A stretch of 64,000 nucleotides of DNA from Lasioglossum baleicum. Taxonomy: Eukaryota > Arthropoda > Insecta > Hymenoptera > Halictidae. This document shows positions 22,724 to 35,469 of the stretch, piece after piece. The position numbers and the translations under genes were made by a program. The DNA lies in contig NC_134929.1 of NCBI RefSeq assembly GCF_051020765.1, positions 20,970,135 through 21,034,134 of the forward strand, in the 5' to 3' direction. Within the stretch, counting starts at the first letter, position 1, and each line of letters starts with the position of its first letter. The notes under the pieces are model-generated. The model had not been told where the DNA came from and did not search any database. It saw only the letters and a list, made by a program, of their open reading frames with translations.

Positions 22724-24049
22724 GGTAATTCGAACGGTACAGAATCGCATTTCTTCCGTCGATTCCACTCTCGCGATATAATTCGAACGACATTCGATAT
22801 ACGTCTCCAAAAAGCCAATAGCTCGACGATTTAAGACATAAAAGACGACGGTCTTCTAATTTTCAATTTTGCGATTTTCTTTTCATTAATAACTTTCAAT
22901 TGTACGATTTTAACAACATTTTAGACAAGCAAATATTCATGGTTATTCGAATCGTTAAATGTAAGTCGAAAATGCTAAGGAACAAGGCGCCAATAGTTAG
23001 ATAGAGCCATTAACATTATTTCTGACACTTTTCTGAATGGATCGCAGTCTAAACATTTAACTATTATACGAGGTCTTACATCAGTTCCATATACGTGAAA
23101 GAAAAAAATCATACAGCTAGAATGGAAATAATAAATATTCTAGGCCGTAAGAACAATGATCGATCGACAAATGGAAAAGTCCTGACGGATTAACGTCGAA
23201 GTCGAGCGCCTGGCGACACGCACGCAGCATGATCGAGACTGGGGGCCTGAAGGGAGCTTCGCGCCATCTGTGCCAACAAGAAAGCAGCATGGCGGGGCCC
23301 AATGCAGGGCAACCAGTTTTGGGAGTGGAGGGGAAGGTGGGGAGGAGGCATAACCTGGGGGGACCGGAGCCAGTTGATGGATTTCGCGTGGAATCCTTGG
23401 CCGCGGCGCAAGGTCTCGTTAAACGGTAGCTCGTACGCTTTCGTCATCGATACGATCGGGACACGAGAGAGCCCCGAAGAGGCGGCCAGCCGCCACTCGA
23501 TTTCTCTCCCGGTGACCTTTCCTTTCACGTGGGGCAGGTCGTGCCGGCTCCGGGCCAGGTGCAGCCACGAAAACACCGCACCGGCGCGCACAGGCCGTCT
23601 ACCTGCGTAGGCTACGTGCCCGGACGAGACCGGACGTTGCAGCGGACCCCTCTGGGCCCCTCTGTCCCCTTGCCCGACACTCGTCCTTTGTCAGAGGACC
23701 CTCGAGAGGGACCCCGGTCGTGCACGACTTCAGGGGCAATGGAAAAAAAGTTCGAGAGAGAAAGAGAAAGAGAGTGGAGGAGTGGGGAAGAAAAAAGACG
23801 AAAAGTCGAGGAGGTCGTTGGCATCGATCGTCGGTCATGAAACAGCCGTTCCACCCTTCGCGTGGGAGAGCCGGGGCCCGAAAGGAAGGGATAAATCGAT
23901 TGGGGGACAAAGACCGAGCTCTAGTCTGCCCCTGGAAACTGCTTTCCGAATTATCGTGGAACGTGGTCCGTACACGCTCGTCAAGTTGCAAGGATCCACA
24001 GTATTTTTCGAATTCTCACAGTTTTAATCATGATTTTTGTTATGACACT

Positions 24050-24300
24050 CTCAGCATAGTGATCGGGACATTTTCTGAATGAAATGAGACCACACGCATG
24101 ATACGATTTGTATCGTATTTTCCTGTTTAATCCACCGATTTGTAAAATAATTGTGTACAGAGAATTCTGATGTCATCGGTTCGGATAATCGACATTCCAC
24201 TTCACGGTGGATTAAACAATAGAAATAAGGTCCCGAGTGTCACGTTAAGGCTCATTTCAATCATAAAATCGTCACGAATCTGCTGGTAATGGGATCATTT
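24050..24300. mobile_element. Fold-back MITE FB-A, copy 6
   Basis: Left arm: GAATGAAATGAGACCACACG and CCTGTTTAATCCACCG. Right arm: CGGTTCGGATAATCGACATT, CCACTTCACGGTGGATTAAA and CATTTCAATCATAAAATCGT. Both arms are diverged but clear. Confidence 0.68.
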
Positions 24301-24967
24301 TTAAAAATGGCCCTTCTACTTTGGGACTTTTTGTAAAAATTGAAATTGAGATCGAAACTGGAACACATTAAAACATTCGTAAAAATAATAGTAAAAGACA
24401 GAGGAACGTTTCTGGAGCCCTCAGAGGATACCGCTAAGTGTACACAACAGTTGCACCTATCGCAAATATCGCAATAGGACCTAAAGCGACTTCCACGCCG
24501 GAAGACCTCAACAGCGAAAGATACAGATCTAAAGTCGAAGGTGGTGGGAAAAGGTGAGCTTGAATTTGAGTATACTAGGAAAACAGAGGAGCAGCTAACA
24601 AGGGGACCTTGCGTTCTGGATGCGAACAGTCCCCTTTCCCGTTGCGTCAGCCATTTTTTGATCTATAGAGCGTGGAGAGAGAGAGAGAGGTTGTTGGTTC
24701 CAAGAACGGAGCTGTGGATCCCGACCGTTGGATCGGATTCCGGGAGGACGTTTAACGAGGGCGAGAGAAAAGCATTTCGGGAGGGCCGTGTGTGTTGTGG
24801 AAGGGACAGGTGTCCGGCGAGGGTGCATTCACGGTCTAACGATCGAGCAGCAACCAGACGCCTTTCTCACCCGGTGCAACGTGTGGGCGCAGCCTTTTTC
24901 AAACTGCGTGCCTCTCTACGTGCACCTTCGATCTTTTCAGCTCCCAACGATGCTATGAGCGTAAGGG

Positions 24968-25038
24968 TATAAGTGCAAGTATACGAAAAAGTATAGGACC
25001 GAAGTGCAAGTATGTATATAAAAAGGTATAGGATCGAT
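24968..25038. repeat. Two-unit direct repeat of about 36-40 bp
   Basis: AAGTGCAAGTAT..A.AAAAAGTATAGGA.CGA is present twice in a row. Confidence 0.7.
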
Positions 25039-25104
25039 CTAATCGCACGTTCGCCTGGAATTATAAAGAATAATGTCGATCACCTTTGTAAAACGTCTAA
25101 ATTC

Positions 25105-25285
25105 TCATGAAATTAATTTCATTTAATCTTTGCCTGTTTAATCCACGTTATAGTAAAACCTCATTATTACCTAGCAACAGTCCTAGATTCGCAGAATTAA
25201 TCTTGTTATGTTTATACGTATTCTAGATTATCGTGTATTAAACAAATAAATAAAATCCAACCTGTCTTGTGTGGTGTTTTACACA
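25105..25285. mobile_element. Fold-back MITE FB-A, degraded copy 7
   Basis: GCCTGTTTAATCCACGTTAT then AGTAAAACCTCATTATTACC is left-arm sequence. ATTCTAGATTATCGTGTATT then AAACAAATAAATAAAATCC and CTTGTGTGGTGTTTTA is right-arm sequence. Confidence 0.5.
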
Positions 25286-26168
25286 ATACACACATTACGC
25301 CCATTTCAGTAGAAGTTTCACTAAAAAATCTTTAACGCTAATTGCAAGAGATCGAACAATATCGTCCGTGCACGATATAAGCAACGCTTCGGACCTGAAT
25401 TTATCACGTATGCAGCGATTTTATTGCACCATTTTTTCCATTCAGAAGTTCCAAGGTGTGTGCACGTGCAAGCGCACGGGAATGGAAGCCCGCACACATG
25501 GTGGCGGTAAATCTAGCGTAGAAGGGTCTGTCGGGAAGGAATTTTTTCGAGTCGGCCGGGGGCCTGGAAACGCGTCCGAAGGTGTGTAGTGTATATCATT
25601 TTTTTACGAGAACGTTTTCAGGGGGCCCCTTCACTCGGCGCAGGCTTGAAACCGACTTTTCGAAGCCGGAGATAAGAATCGCGCTCTCTGGTTTCTCGCC
25701 GTTTCTTCCCGGGAATTCCGCGAAGTTCCCCGAACCGTTAAATGGCACGGTAATTTGCACGCCGAGCCGTTCGAGTAGTCGCGTGGCTCGGTTTTGTTTT
25801 TCGGATGAGCGTCGCTCGCGTACCGAGCAGCAGCGTACGCTCTCGATTGTTTTGCTTTTCGAAAATGATCGTGCCGAAAGATTACCTGCAGAGTATCTGG
25901 CACCACGCGCTCACACGATTCCCCGTAATTAGTTCCGGGTTTTTATTCGCATGTAGAAAGGATAACTGCGGGCAGGATGTGGGAGGACGTTTGGGACGGG
26001 TTCTTCCGGATCATGGCGTACCTGTGGCGGTGTTTCGACGATTAGTTTATTCCCTCGAATTTCGAATATGGCAAATAGTCAACTACGTTCTTGTTTCGTG
26101 TGAAAATTGTGTCCAATTGAATAAATGTAAAATTGAAGAGAAATATATGGAATGAGATGTGCACTTAC

Positions 26169-26329
26169 CCAATCACATGTGGCACGTCGATGGAGTGGGA
26201 GGATGCTCGCTTGCGATCGCCAGCCATATCGGCGAGTCTAGCGAAATCTGTGTCCTGATCGGCCAGCCGGGCGCTCTTACGTGACTCGAGCAACCTGACC
26301 TCGTCTATACGTTTGGTCAAGCTTATCGT
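26169..26329 (-). CDS. Probable internal coding exon, charged helical segment (partial gene)
   Basis: On the minus strand the acceptor CTGTTGCAG is followed by 161 nt ending at ATTGG|GTAAGT, close to consensus at both ends. The frame is open for 53 codons plus two bases (acceptor phase 0, donor phase 2). The first half (SLTKRIDEVRLLESRKSARL) is rich in Lys, Arg, Glu and Leu with Leu/Ile/Val spaced for an amphipathic or coiled-coil helix. The second half holds RKRASSHS, a basophilic (PKA/CaMK-like) phosphosite pattern, then SIDVPHVIG. No transmembrane segment or signal peptide is present. I do not recognise the family. A scaffold or cytoskeleton-associated protein would fit but is unproved. 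Sequence on both sides is AT-rich and intron-like. The donor phase does not fit directly with the exon at 34-347, so another exon must intervene if they share a gene. The codon structure and both splice sites make this the best exon in the window. Confidence 0.62.
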
Positions 26330-26804
26330 CTGCAACAGGATCAAATCATCTGCGTGAGATAGACTGTTCGTCCCAAAATCTCATATTTTTCCAACATAAA
26401 TACACGCGTATTCGTGAATAATCGTGTTACAACAAAGTATACAATGTTAGTCGTATTTATAACAATTCAGACGACGCGGAAATATAACGAAGAACGCAAT
26501 GCCTTCGTCGATGGTTTTGATAAACGAAGAGTAGAATAAGAATGTTGTTTCAATTTTATATACATTGAATAAATTATAAAGGAGATATTTTCACGATCGT
26601 ACTATTTGAAAGAATGGTAATTATTCATTTAGTGTAGAAATTGATCGAACCTGAGCGCCGTGAAAATAATTACCATCGAATAAATTGTATAAATTGATTT
26701 TCTGAATTGCTTTAAAAATGCGAAATTATAAAATGAAATTTACACAACAATGTACGATATAATATTTTTGATAATGTCTTTTTCTAGGAATTAATTACAA
26801 CATA

Positions 26805-26821
26805 ACACACACACACACACC
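26805..26821 (+). repeat. (AC)n microsatellite
   Basis: About eight AC units in an AT-rich region. Confidence 0.9.
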
Positions 26822-28621
26822 GTCATTGCATTCTTCGTTCGCCAAAACCATCGATGAAGACATTAAGAAATAGCTATGATGTAATATCGTTAAAAATGTC
26901 AGTCTTTTAGCATCGACGAAGACGCTAAAGATCATCGATCCCGGCCGCCGGTCGATTTCCGAAGGTTCCCCGCCGCGCAAAGAGAATGGTTTAATTACAT
27001 AACATAAATAAAAGCGAGCGTTCGACTTCCGCGGAGCGCCAGAAGCCCCGGATCAATTTTTCCCGGCCCGTGACCCGATTCGTCCCGCTGCCCGCGGGAG
27101 AAAGCGCGAAATTTTGAACGCCTCGAGGTCCGCACACTTTCCCCTGAATCGCGGGAATTTAATTGCGGTGTCAGCGACTACTTCCTCGTAATTACTCAGC
27201 CCGCGAGCGAGCGGGATTCCTGCGCGCCGCCTCGCGATTTGCCACCAGTTTTCTTTCTCTCGATTACTGTATTGCGATTCATCAACCATTACAGAAGCTT
27301 TCCTGTACGTAAGCTGTATTGGCACTCGTAAATCTGTCTATTCCATCTATGTATATGTATATAGAAATAGAATTATGTTTCTTTGAGTATTTAAGATTTA
27401 CATTTTGGATGTGCCCTGGATGATTCCCTTATTGAATAGTTGAATCGTGCAAGACAAACGTCACACCCAGTATAATTTTTAACTCGGCAGTATTGAAATC
27501 ATTCATTTATGACTTTTACATAGCTGAAGAGCGACGGAGAAGCAACGAAAACTCAGCATTAACGATATTCCAGCGGAAATGAATGGAAGCCTGTATAAAC
27601 AATCGTTGAATGAACGAGCCGATGTGAATAAATATTTGCACTGTCTTCGATCGCCACCTCTGAAATGATCTATTGAAGTCTGCTCGTTGGGGGAGAAGTG
27701 TTTGCACATCGGCAGTCGTGGCTTTCATTTGTTAATATCATTCTTGCAGATAGTAACCAGCAGAGAAGTGTTCGTTAGAGTAAGAATTAAGAGCAAGAAG
27801 AATCTCTTTAGAATCTATTAAACATGTCATGTTTTACGTTCATTCATTTGCTACAAAATGTTTTCAAACATATGCTACAGTCGCGAGAATGCAACAAATG
27901 CATAAATGCACGCTATAGCGATGAAGAATGAGGAAGCTCGCGCATGTAAACAGAGTAAAAGGCGGATCGCCAGCCGCGTTCGGCAGCAACAAAACAAACA
28001 GACCCGCAGCCGGATATCATTTAAATAATTGCCGGGGCTGTCGAATCGGGGCGAAAGAAAAGGGGGACGCGTTCGCTAGGAGGAATAATGAGGAAACTAT
28101 GAGGAAACCGTGCGGAAACGATGCGGATTCCTGCCCAGGGCGTTCCTCGCCACAGGGCAACGCGAGGAGAAAAATCCCGGGACCGTATGTATGTATCTGG
28201 TCGAATCCTACGCTTCAGCGGTGCTCGTCGTGAATTGGAGCGTGCAGATTGCGAATTCTAATCGGCATGGCGAACGGTTGGGAAACGAGTTAATTGATTA
28301 CCATTGAGTATCGTAATAATCAGTTGGGTTCGACTCGAAACGAGACCGACACGGAAAATCACCCTCTTTTTCCCCAGCGAGAAACCGCGTGGCCTAAAAA
28401 TGGTACATACTGTTATAGACGATGATTGGATACAGATGAAGATCGGTGATCGGATTTAATGTTTCTTTTGATCGGGGGATCTTGAAAAATGGATTTATAC
28501 TCGTTCCTTTCGTTTTTACGAGCTCGGTGGTATTCAGCTTTGATTGCAACAGTGTCTGGACCCTCTTTTTTAACAATTACAGCTTTGTTAAACATTTTCT
28601 CGGGCAAACTTCACCTGGACT

Positions 28622-28790
28622 TCATTCCTGACGTTATGCCGATTAAAACGACACCAAACACGGCACGGTTTAGTTCATATTTACGTGGAACCTCTATTAT
28701 CCGAATTGGTCAACGAAACGTTTGCCTAACTCGGATTACTTCTGCTATTAATTTGTCCAACGAATCACAATCGTGTGCATGGATAATGGC
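28622..28790. mobile_element. Fold-back MITE FB-A, copy 8 (good left arm)
   Basis: GATTAAAACGACACCAAACA, then CGGCACGG and TTTACGTGGAACCTCTATTA then TCCGAATTGG, is a clear left arm. The right half is heavily diverged. Confidence 0.65.
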
Positions 28791-29471
28791 CGTGTTCCAA
28801 GAAAATAATGTGTTTTGGCTTGATGTTGGTAGACTTTTCAGGGAAATTATTTAGCGAACATGTTAAATCAATCAATTCTTTAGCCCGCGAGGCTGTCACG
28901 CAGGCGCACACGGAATTTATTCGCCTGGCACGCGGTACACGTGTTCAATTAAATACGGAACGCCGACCATAATTGCGTGTGCCCGCGCAATATAGGGCCC
29001 CGCCGGCGGCCATATTTACGGGTTTTATCGGGGCTCCGCGGGGATTTCCTGCGGGATTCCCGGTCGTGGCCTTTCAAAGCAATAATCTCGGCCGATCCAT
29101 GGTCAGATCGGCGTAACTTTCGTCCGGAACACACGATGGAATTCGACGCCCACGGGATTATCGGGCCGAGAAACGCCTTCCTCCATCGCGGAACTCGAAG
29201 AGACCAAGTCTCGTCTCGAGATTGTTTCTCCGATTCGATCCCGGACGTCGGATTCTTCGAGTTTCCCGTGAAGAGGAATTTTTACTGGGCCCGGGCCGAG
29301 CTCGGAGCATTTTCTGGAAAAATTGCTAAACGCTCAAACTGTTGTTTGGCTCCATTTTCTGGTGCAATGACGTTATTTTATTTCTCGATAGAGCCAGAAT
29401 TATTGTTACAGTTCAAATATAAAATAAATATAACAAGTAAGTAGTGTTCAGGAAAAATATATACATATGTA

Positions 29472-29894
29472 TACAGTGGGCCACAAAAGTGTTCGTACAC
29501 CCTTTAAAACAGAATAACTTTTTTATAATCGTACCAAACGACCTGATTTTTTATAATCAATTAGAAGCATTGGTTTACGAAATGATATGAAAAAAAATTT
29601 TCCAAAAATTATAATTTACAAGGTTACATGCAAAAATAAAAAAGGCATTTTTTAAAACTTTTTTATTTGCGCCCTTAATGAAAATTGAAGATATATGTTT
29701 TGTAGATCTATGTTAGTTATACACATATACTGAAATTTTCATTGAAATCGATCGAGATACACACACGAGTATTTAATAAAAGCATTTAATAAACCAATGC
29801 TTTTGATTGCTTACAAAACATCAGGTCGTTTAGTACAATTATAAAAAGTTATTCCGTTTTACAGGGTGTACGAACACTTTTGTGGGCCACTGTA
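29472..29894. mobile_element. Tc1-type non-autonomous element with inverted repeats of about 105 bp
   Basis: The left end TACAGTGGGCCACAAAAGTG and the right end read backwards, TACAGTGGCCCACAAAAGTG, continue as matching arms (GTTCGTACACCCT.TAAAAC, GAATAACTTTT, AAACGACCTGAT) as far as AGCATTGGTTTA, about 105 bp on each side with few differences. TA borders with CAGTG ends fit the Tc1/mariner superfamily. The interior of about 210 bp is AT-rich with no transposase. The high arm identity suggests a fairly recent insertion. Confidence 0.85.
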
Positions 29895-32800
29895 TGTATG
29901 TTATAGCTGCCTGAGATAATTATCGTAGGGAATGTCAGCAATTTATTTATACAGCGAGCGCCATCATACTCCTTTCGAAATATGTACACTTTTAGTCGAT
30001 AGTTGTCTCCAGAGGAGGCTCGATGTGGATTTACGAGCGAGTCACGTGCAAAGGTAACATAATATGCAACTCGAGCAGTGCGCACGTGTTTCGAACTGCT
30101 GTATTATCTGTGTTTTAACGTTCGCCTAGCCTTCGTGCACTGTAAAATCAACTAGCAGGAGAGTACTACAAAAAAATGTATACCTCAGTCCAACATTGGA
30201 TAACATATACAGCCAGTCTCATAATCGATGGCACACACTTTAACTCTGAATAATCGGACGCGGCTAATTAGATTCCGTCTACGTAAGAACGATGTTCGTA
30301 GGCAACGTGAAAAAACCACGAGCCGTGTTATCCATGGAATCGAACGCAATCTACGAATGACGCAAAACAAATGACGCGAGATCAAGGGTTTTTGTCGCCG
30401 GTGACGCGCGCAATTTTTAAATTCGTAGCTGGAACGTTTGAAAATTTTGAAAATGAAGAAACCGATTTCCTTCGATAAGCTCGGAAAGCTGGGAATACAA
30501 TAGTATCGAAATGAGTGAAACTTAAAACAGTAAAAACACTAGAAAATATAATTAAAATGATTTACGCAAGAAATAAATTTTTGTTTAACTCCAGTTCCTT
30601 GCAAATGACGTGTAAACATTTTATCTCATTATACACGTATAATGTGATGATAATATTAATGCTATTCAATTATTATAATTTTCAGTGATGATGATCTGGG
30701 GACCCGCGTCAAGTTTGTGGTTCGAAGACAGATTTTGGTTAATCAGATTCGTTGAGGATACATTGTAACAGTGAAACGATAAATGCTTTATCTGTTAGCC
30801 GGTTTGGACACGGTGTCTGGGGTCTACGGTGATTTTAAGACCCATGGAAATAAGATTTATGTCTGTCTGCCTAGCGAGACTCATGTGGTTATGGCGCTTT
30901 TATGGGTTTTTTTTAGACTTGCACCCTTCGAAAGAGCCGTAAAATGTTCATTATGACTTGTTTTTACTTCTGAAGAAATTTGAGTGGCCACCACGAGTAC
31001 TTCACGCCGATGACACACACTTAGGTTGGATAAACAATTGATCAGAAGGGTGAATTGTTAAAGCTACGACAACAAAGTTCTTCAGGATTGTTTAATTCTG
31101 TATCAGTAGTTTGATATTTCTCCAGTATGATTAATTGTTCAAACTGGGGAAATTACAAATTAGTAGTTCAGTTCGAAATAACAAATTTGATTCGTTACTA
31201 TGATCCTTGACCGTACGGGTCAATTTAATCCAAAGGGAAATCCTGGCGTTAAACTTTGATAAATATGTATAAAGATATTCATAAATCAGTTTTAACGATC
31301 CCGGCGCCGTTAAACAATAAACCATTTAATGCGAGCCCGTCGTGACACGGTACCCGATAAAAATTACTTTACGTAAATTACAGCAGCAGGAACGGAAAAC
31401 ATGTTTCGCAGTAACAGTGAAATCGTGACGGTAATATGCGCCGAAGGTTGCAAAATAATCTGCGTTTATCGAAAACACGACACGACGTGTACAACAAATA
31501 GTCAATATTAAATGTCCGATTCTCGAAAAATCTTGGAACTATAATAGTTTATGATAAACACTCATTTTAAAGTTTGAAACCTGTACCGTTCATTTTCGTC
31601 TAATGTTGTCTCATTTTTATTCATTTTTGTAATACAGCAGGTCGGAAAGTGGAAATGCGTGTTGTTTCGAAAATATTGCATATTGAAAGCAGTGTCGCAG
31701 ATGAGAGGAAAAAGTTACCCTCTCTTTGCCGGTACCGGATCAGTCACGTGACCGGGTCGTGATAGAGTGGGGGCACAACTCTTGATCTGGCGATACTGAT
31801 TGAAAAGTCAGTAGTAACATTGGAAAATTTTTCTCATGACTGAATCAACTATAGAATTGGAGATTGAACTTTCCCCTTTATAATGATTCATTAACACATG
31901 CTCTACTATTTTTTTCTTCCGTTTCACTTTGCTTTGAACGTGTGCTGGCATATTTTAAGCTGTGCAAAGAGGAAGTAAAAAATTTTTCAAGACTTCTACA
32001 GGTCTTTTACAAGTCTTCAGCTTTACACCTGCTGTATCGTGCAAAAAGATTTTAGGAATAAACGAGCGGCGCAGTGCAAAAGTAGAGACCTCCAGCTTCA
32101 GAATGAGTCCAGGTTGATGGTTATACCATTTTATTAAACAAAATTATCACTATTTGAATATCGACGACTTTTTAGGTATATCATTGTGCTTCACGGTGAC
32201 CGCGTAGAAATTCCAGTATTTCGGCGTACGCGGAAAGAATCCGCGGCGGAACAAAAATCGCAAATCTTGTAAGCACTGCGGGGGTGGCGACGACGAATTT
32301 ATTCGGTCGGGTGTCCGTGGTTTATCAATTTATCCGTCGAATCTCGACCAAATTGGAGTCACGCTCGTCCCGGGGCCGTGCTCGTAAAAACTGTCCGGCC
32401 AACCAATTTTTCTTCTCCGGTCCTTCACCCGGCCACCGTCCCATCGAAATGGGACCGGCTCTTATATAATTTTAATCCGACGATCGCCTGCAGGCCGCAG
32501 GAACCACGCGCCGCTGAATTCGTCGAGTAAACACGTGGGCAACGCCCGATCGCTCGAATTAGGCTGCTGTACCATAGCAGCTCTAATAACTCGCATTAAT
32601 ACTCGGCCAATAGTCAGATATCTGGACCTTTTAAAACTCAATCAGCAATGACAATTTTTCAATGAAACCGTTATTGATGTATTCGTGACATTTTTCAGAG
32701 TACTCTTCATTCGGAGTATATTTACTTGTTTAATCCAGGAAAGAGAGTGGAGCCTCTATTACCCGAACTGATCCGTGGAACATGAATTTTTTCGAATAAT

Positions 32801-33574
32801 AGCACTGTTGTCTGAGTACAGTGACAGGTTAAATCAGATTGCATTCGAATGAATTTTGGCGTCGATTCGGATAGTCGAGGCTCTACTCTATCGCGGATCA
32901 CGCCAGTGAATTTGATCGTAACTCTGCCGTGTTTGGTATCGTTTCGATCAGAGAAGTATGGCAAGTACGCTGGGAAAAGTTTCATCCTGATCCTGAAATT
33001 GCAAACAAACAATTTCACTGATTTTGCAACATTCGTTCTTTCCAGTAGTTTAGATTTGTTCGTTAGTAGTTTAGATTCTGGTCCACAAGGGGCTTGAAGT
33101 TCAAGTTGCGTTTATAGCGAGAATGATCGATGGCGTGTTTTCTCGCGAACAAAAAAGAAATGGTTGCAAAAATATCGTAGCCGGCTAGGTCAAGGGTAGC
33201 GCGCAACCCCCTCGGAGCGTGCGGCTTCAATTATGTCTGGCCGATAATGACGCACGAAAGAGGTAAGCGAAAGAAAGAACAGAAAGAAACGAAAAGTTTT
33301 CGACCTAACGAGTTAGTCCCACCTACAAACCGAGCCTTGGAACGCGCGCAGCTGCCAGACAAGCGTTCCATCGCCTTATCGCGTTGCTCGCCAGAAAATG
33401 ACCCCATTTTTTCCTCTCTCACTCCTTCTACTCGTTCGTTATCGCACGGCCGATAATCAACCGGAGCATTTTTCCGAGTCGCGGAGCGATTGGAAATTTT
33501 TTTCTAGGCCCTGGCACCGCCCGTCGAGAAATCAAATCGGGAGAACGAGGGGTGTAAGTTCGTTGTGCCGACGT
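29895..33574. other. Non-coding stretch
   Basis: Mostly AT-rich, with FB-A copy 9. A TCACGTGA palindrome lies near 31744. No exon seen. Confidence 0.55.
32672..32990. mobile_element. Fold-back MITE FB-A, near-complete copy 9
   Basis: The left arm includes TTTACTTGTTTAATCCAGGA and GGAGCCTCTATTACCCGAAC. The right arm includes GATTCGGATAGTCGAGGCTC, TACTCTATCGCGGATCACGC, CGTGTTTGGTATCGTTTCGA and ends GGGAAAAGTTTCATCC. Its length of about 320 bp matches copy 5. Confidence 0.76.
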
Positions 33575-33860
33575 GTGCCTCGATAGTTGTTCGAGGAGCG
33601 AATTTATACCACTGATCGCCTAATTAGATTACGTCCGTTTCAAGTTGAAAATTGAATTAGTGCGGTAGTGCCTCGATGGTTGTTCACGTTTCTTTCAACG
33701 TTGGAAAATTGAATTGGAGGTGTACAAAGTGGAAAGTTATTGTTACTGTGGTAGTGCCTCGATAGTTGTTCAAGAGATGAATTTGTAGCACTATTTAACG
33801 AATGAAGACAGAAGACTAGCACTACACAGGTGTGCTTCGATACTTGCTCCCCAGGCAACT
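33575..33860. repeat. 78-93-bp degenerate tandem repeat, four units
   Basis: GTGCCTCGATAGTTGTTC-type sequence recurs at 33575, 33668, 33754 and 33832 with spacings of 93, 86 and 78 bp. The first and third units also share GCGAATTTATACCACTGAT-like sequence. Confidence 0.72.
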
Positions 33861-35469
33861 ATTTCAGCACCGATTAATAAACAGAACGAGATCCTAGTGT
33901 CTTTAATTTATGAATCAATGTATGAGCAAAGAAAGTCGATGGACCATTAACGAGGCCCTACAGTAGTTTCCTCAAACAGTCCACAAATCCTACTTTAAAC
34001 ATGAATAATAATCATAAACTCTGTTCAGTGTATACTTTCCTGTGGAAAGTCTTTTTATAAACTCACTATGTTATCTAACACAGATTTATAGCGCGTAGAT
34101 CTTTCGTTGCCCGATACCGAGAGGCTACGTCACAAACGAGTTCCCGACGTATTCAAATGACTGTAGAACGCAGAATAACCGATGGTTATCCGGCGAGGCT
34201 CATAAATTAGGCTGATCGGTGGAGATAAGCTTTTCGAGTGAGTCGAATATTCAATTCGAGCCGGCTGATAATAAAAAGGATGATCGTTCATCCGCGAGGA
34301 TCCGCGATTCATCCTCTCCGACTGGTCCCCGGTTTATGACTCCTTCTTTCGCTCGAGTATCGTAATTAGGGGATCACCTATGCAAACAGCTTTATCTCGC
34401 ATCCATCTGTCGCCGTCTTGCAGCACTCAGCGCGGTGAATAAATTAAAAGCTGTGTCGGACGTACGAAATAGACAACGTCATTCCTCATCTAGAAGCCTT
34501 TTTCCTCGGTAACTTGATCGGAAGACGAGCGAACAATAAATCAAGGCGGCCGTTGGACACTTTCACCTTGAAACTCGAGTTCGCGTTCAACGTGCATAGT
34601 AATCGATAAGGAAACGGAGAGGTCAGAAAGAGCGTGGCGAACATTTTCATTTGGAAGACGGCGGAACAGCTGTAGAAAACGGTGTATCCTCTCGAAAGAA
34701 AATTTTTCTTCTATTACAATTAGCTTGCCAGTGTTCTCTCATTCTGTTCCCGATTTCATCAGAATAAAGTGAACAAACGAGAGTTCGAACGATCTCGGCC
34801 CACCGTACCTACCGGCCGAAGAAACGTGACCATCGGGAGGCTTATCATTCTCCTGATAAACGCACTATGGTGATCATCGTGTACCCGGTTTCGCTCCGAA
34901 GACCGATCGGCGACTGAACATTCTGCGATACTGTGCGCAGTCAGCCGTGCTCACCGAAAGCTGTCTGCGATTTTCTGCGACGATTTTCTTCACTAAACTT
35001 CTCGATCACGTTACTGAAACTGCGACTAGCATTCTAGATTCCCAGGGCAATTGACGATTCCCCGTTATTGCGAAAGCCCGGCTCGATAACGCGTTGCTAC
35101 GAGGAAGGGGCAGCGCGCGGCAAGTTCACGCGGCGAGGAACGTGTGCGTTCAAACGGCAAGTCAAGGTCGGATACGACTGATTAAGCATTAGCGGGAAGA
35201 CGATGAGGAAGAACGAGAGATTTATCATTCTACGTTCGGGGATCGTCGCTGGAAAAGGTCAGCCTCAACGATTTATCAGGAACGGGTTCGAAGTATCGAA
35301 GTGGACCTAGAGGCCCTCCTGATTTCTTGGGACTTCTTCCAAGATGAAGTAAGAAGACGAAGAGGTAGCTCGTGTGGTAACCATTGTGGTTGACTCGTTA
35401 CGTGACAGTAAGGCAGCAGAACTAGAAATTCAGCCTATAGTTGCATTTGACTTGCTTCGGTTCTTCTTT

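Larger units (their letters stand above)
19322..24049. other. Non-coding stretch, partly GC-rich
   Basis: It holds a piggyBac MITE, an FB-A element and the second 70-bp repeat. GC-rich parts near 20.6 kb (GTCGAC-rich), 21.5-21.9 kb and 23.2-23.9 kb have open frames but no convincing exon. A GTAAGT at 21802 has no clear exon before it. Confidence 0.5.
24301..26168. other. Non-coding stretch downstream of the 26169 exon
   Basis: This is presumed intron following the donor of the minus-strand exon. It holds FB-A copy 7 and a short direct repeat. No further exon is recognised. Confidence 0.5.
26330..29471. other. Non-coding stretch upstream of the 26169 exon
   Basis: AT-rich intron-like sequence near the acceptor, with an AC microsatellite and FB-A copy 8. 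CpG-rich parts near 27.0-27.2 and 28.9-29.3 kb show no coding signal I trust. Confidence 0.5.
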
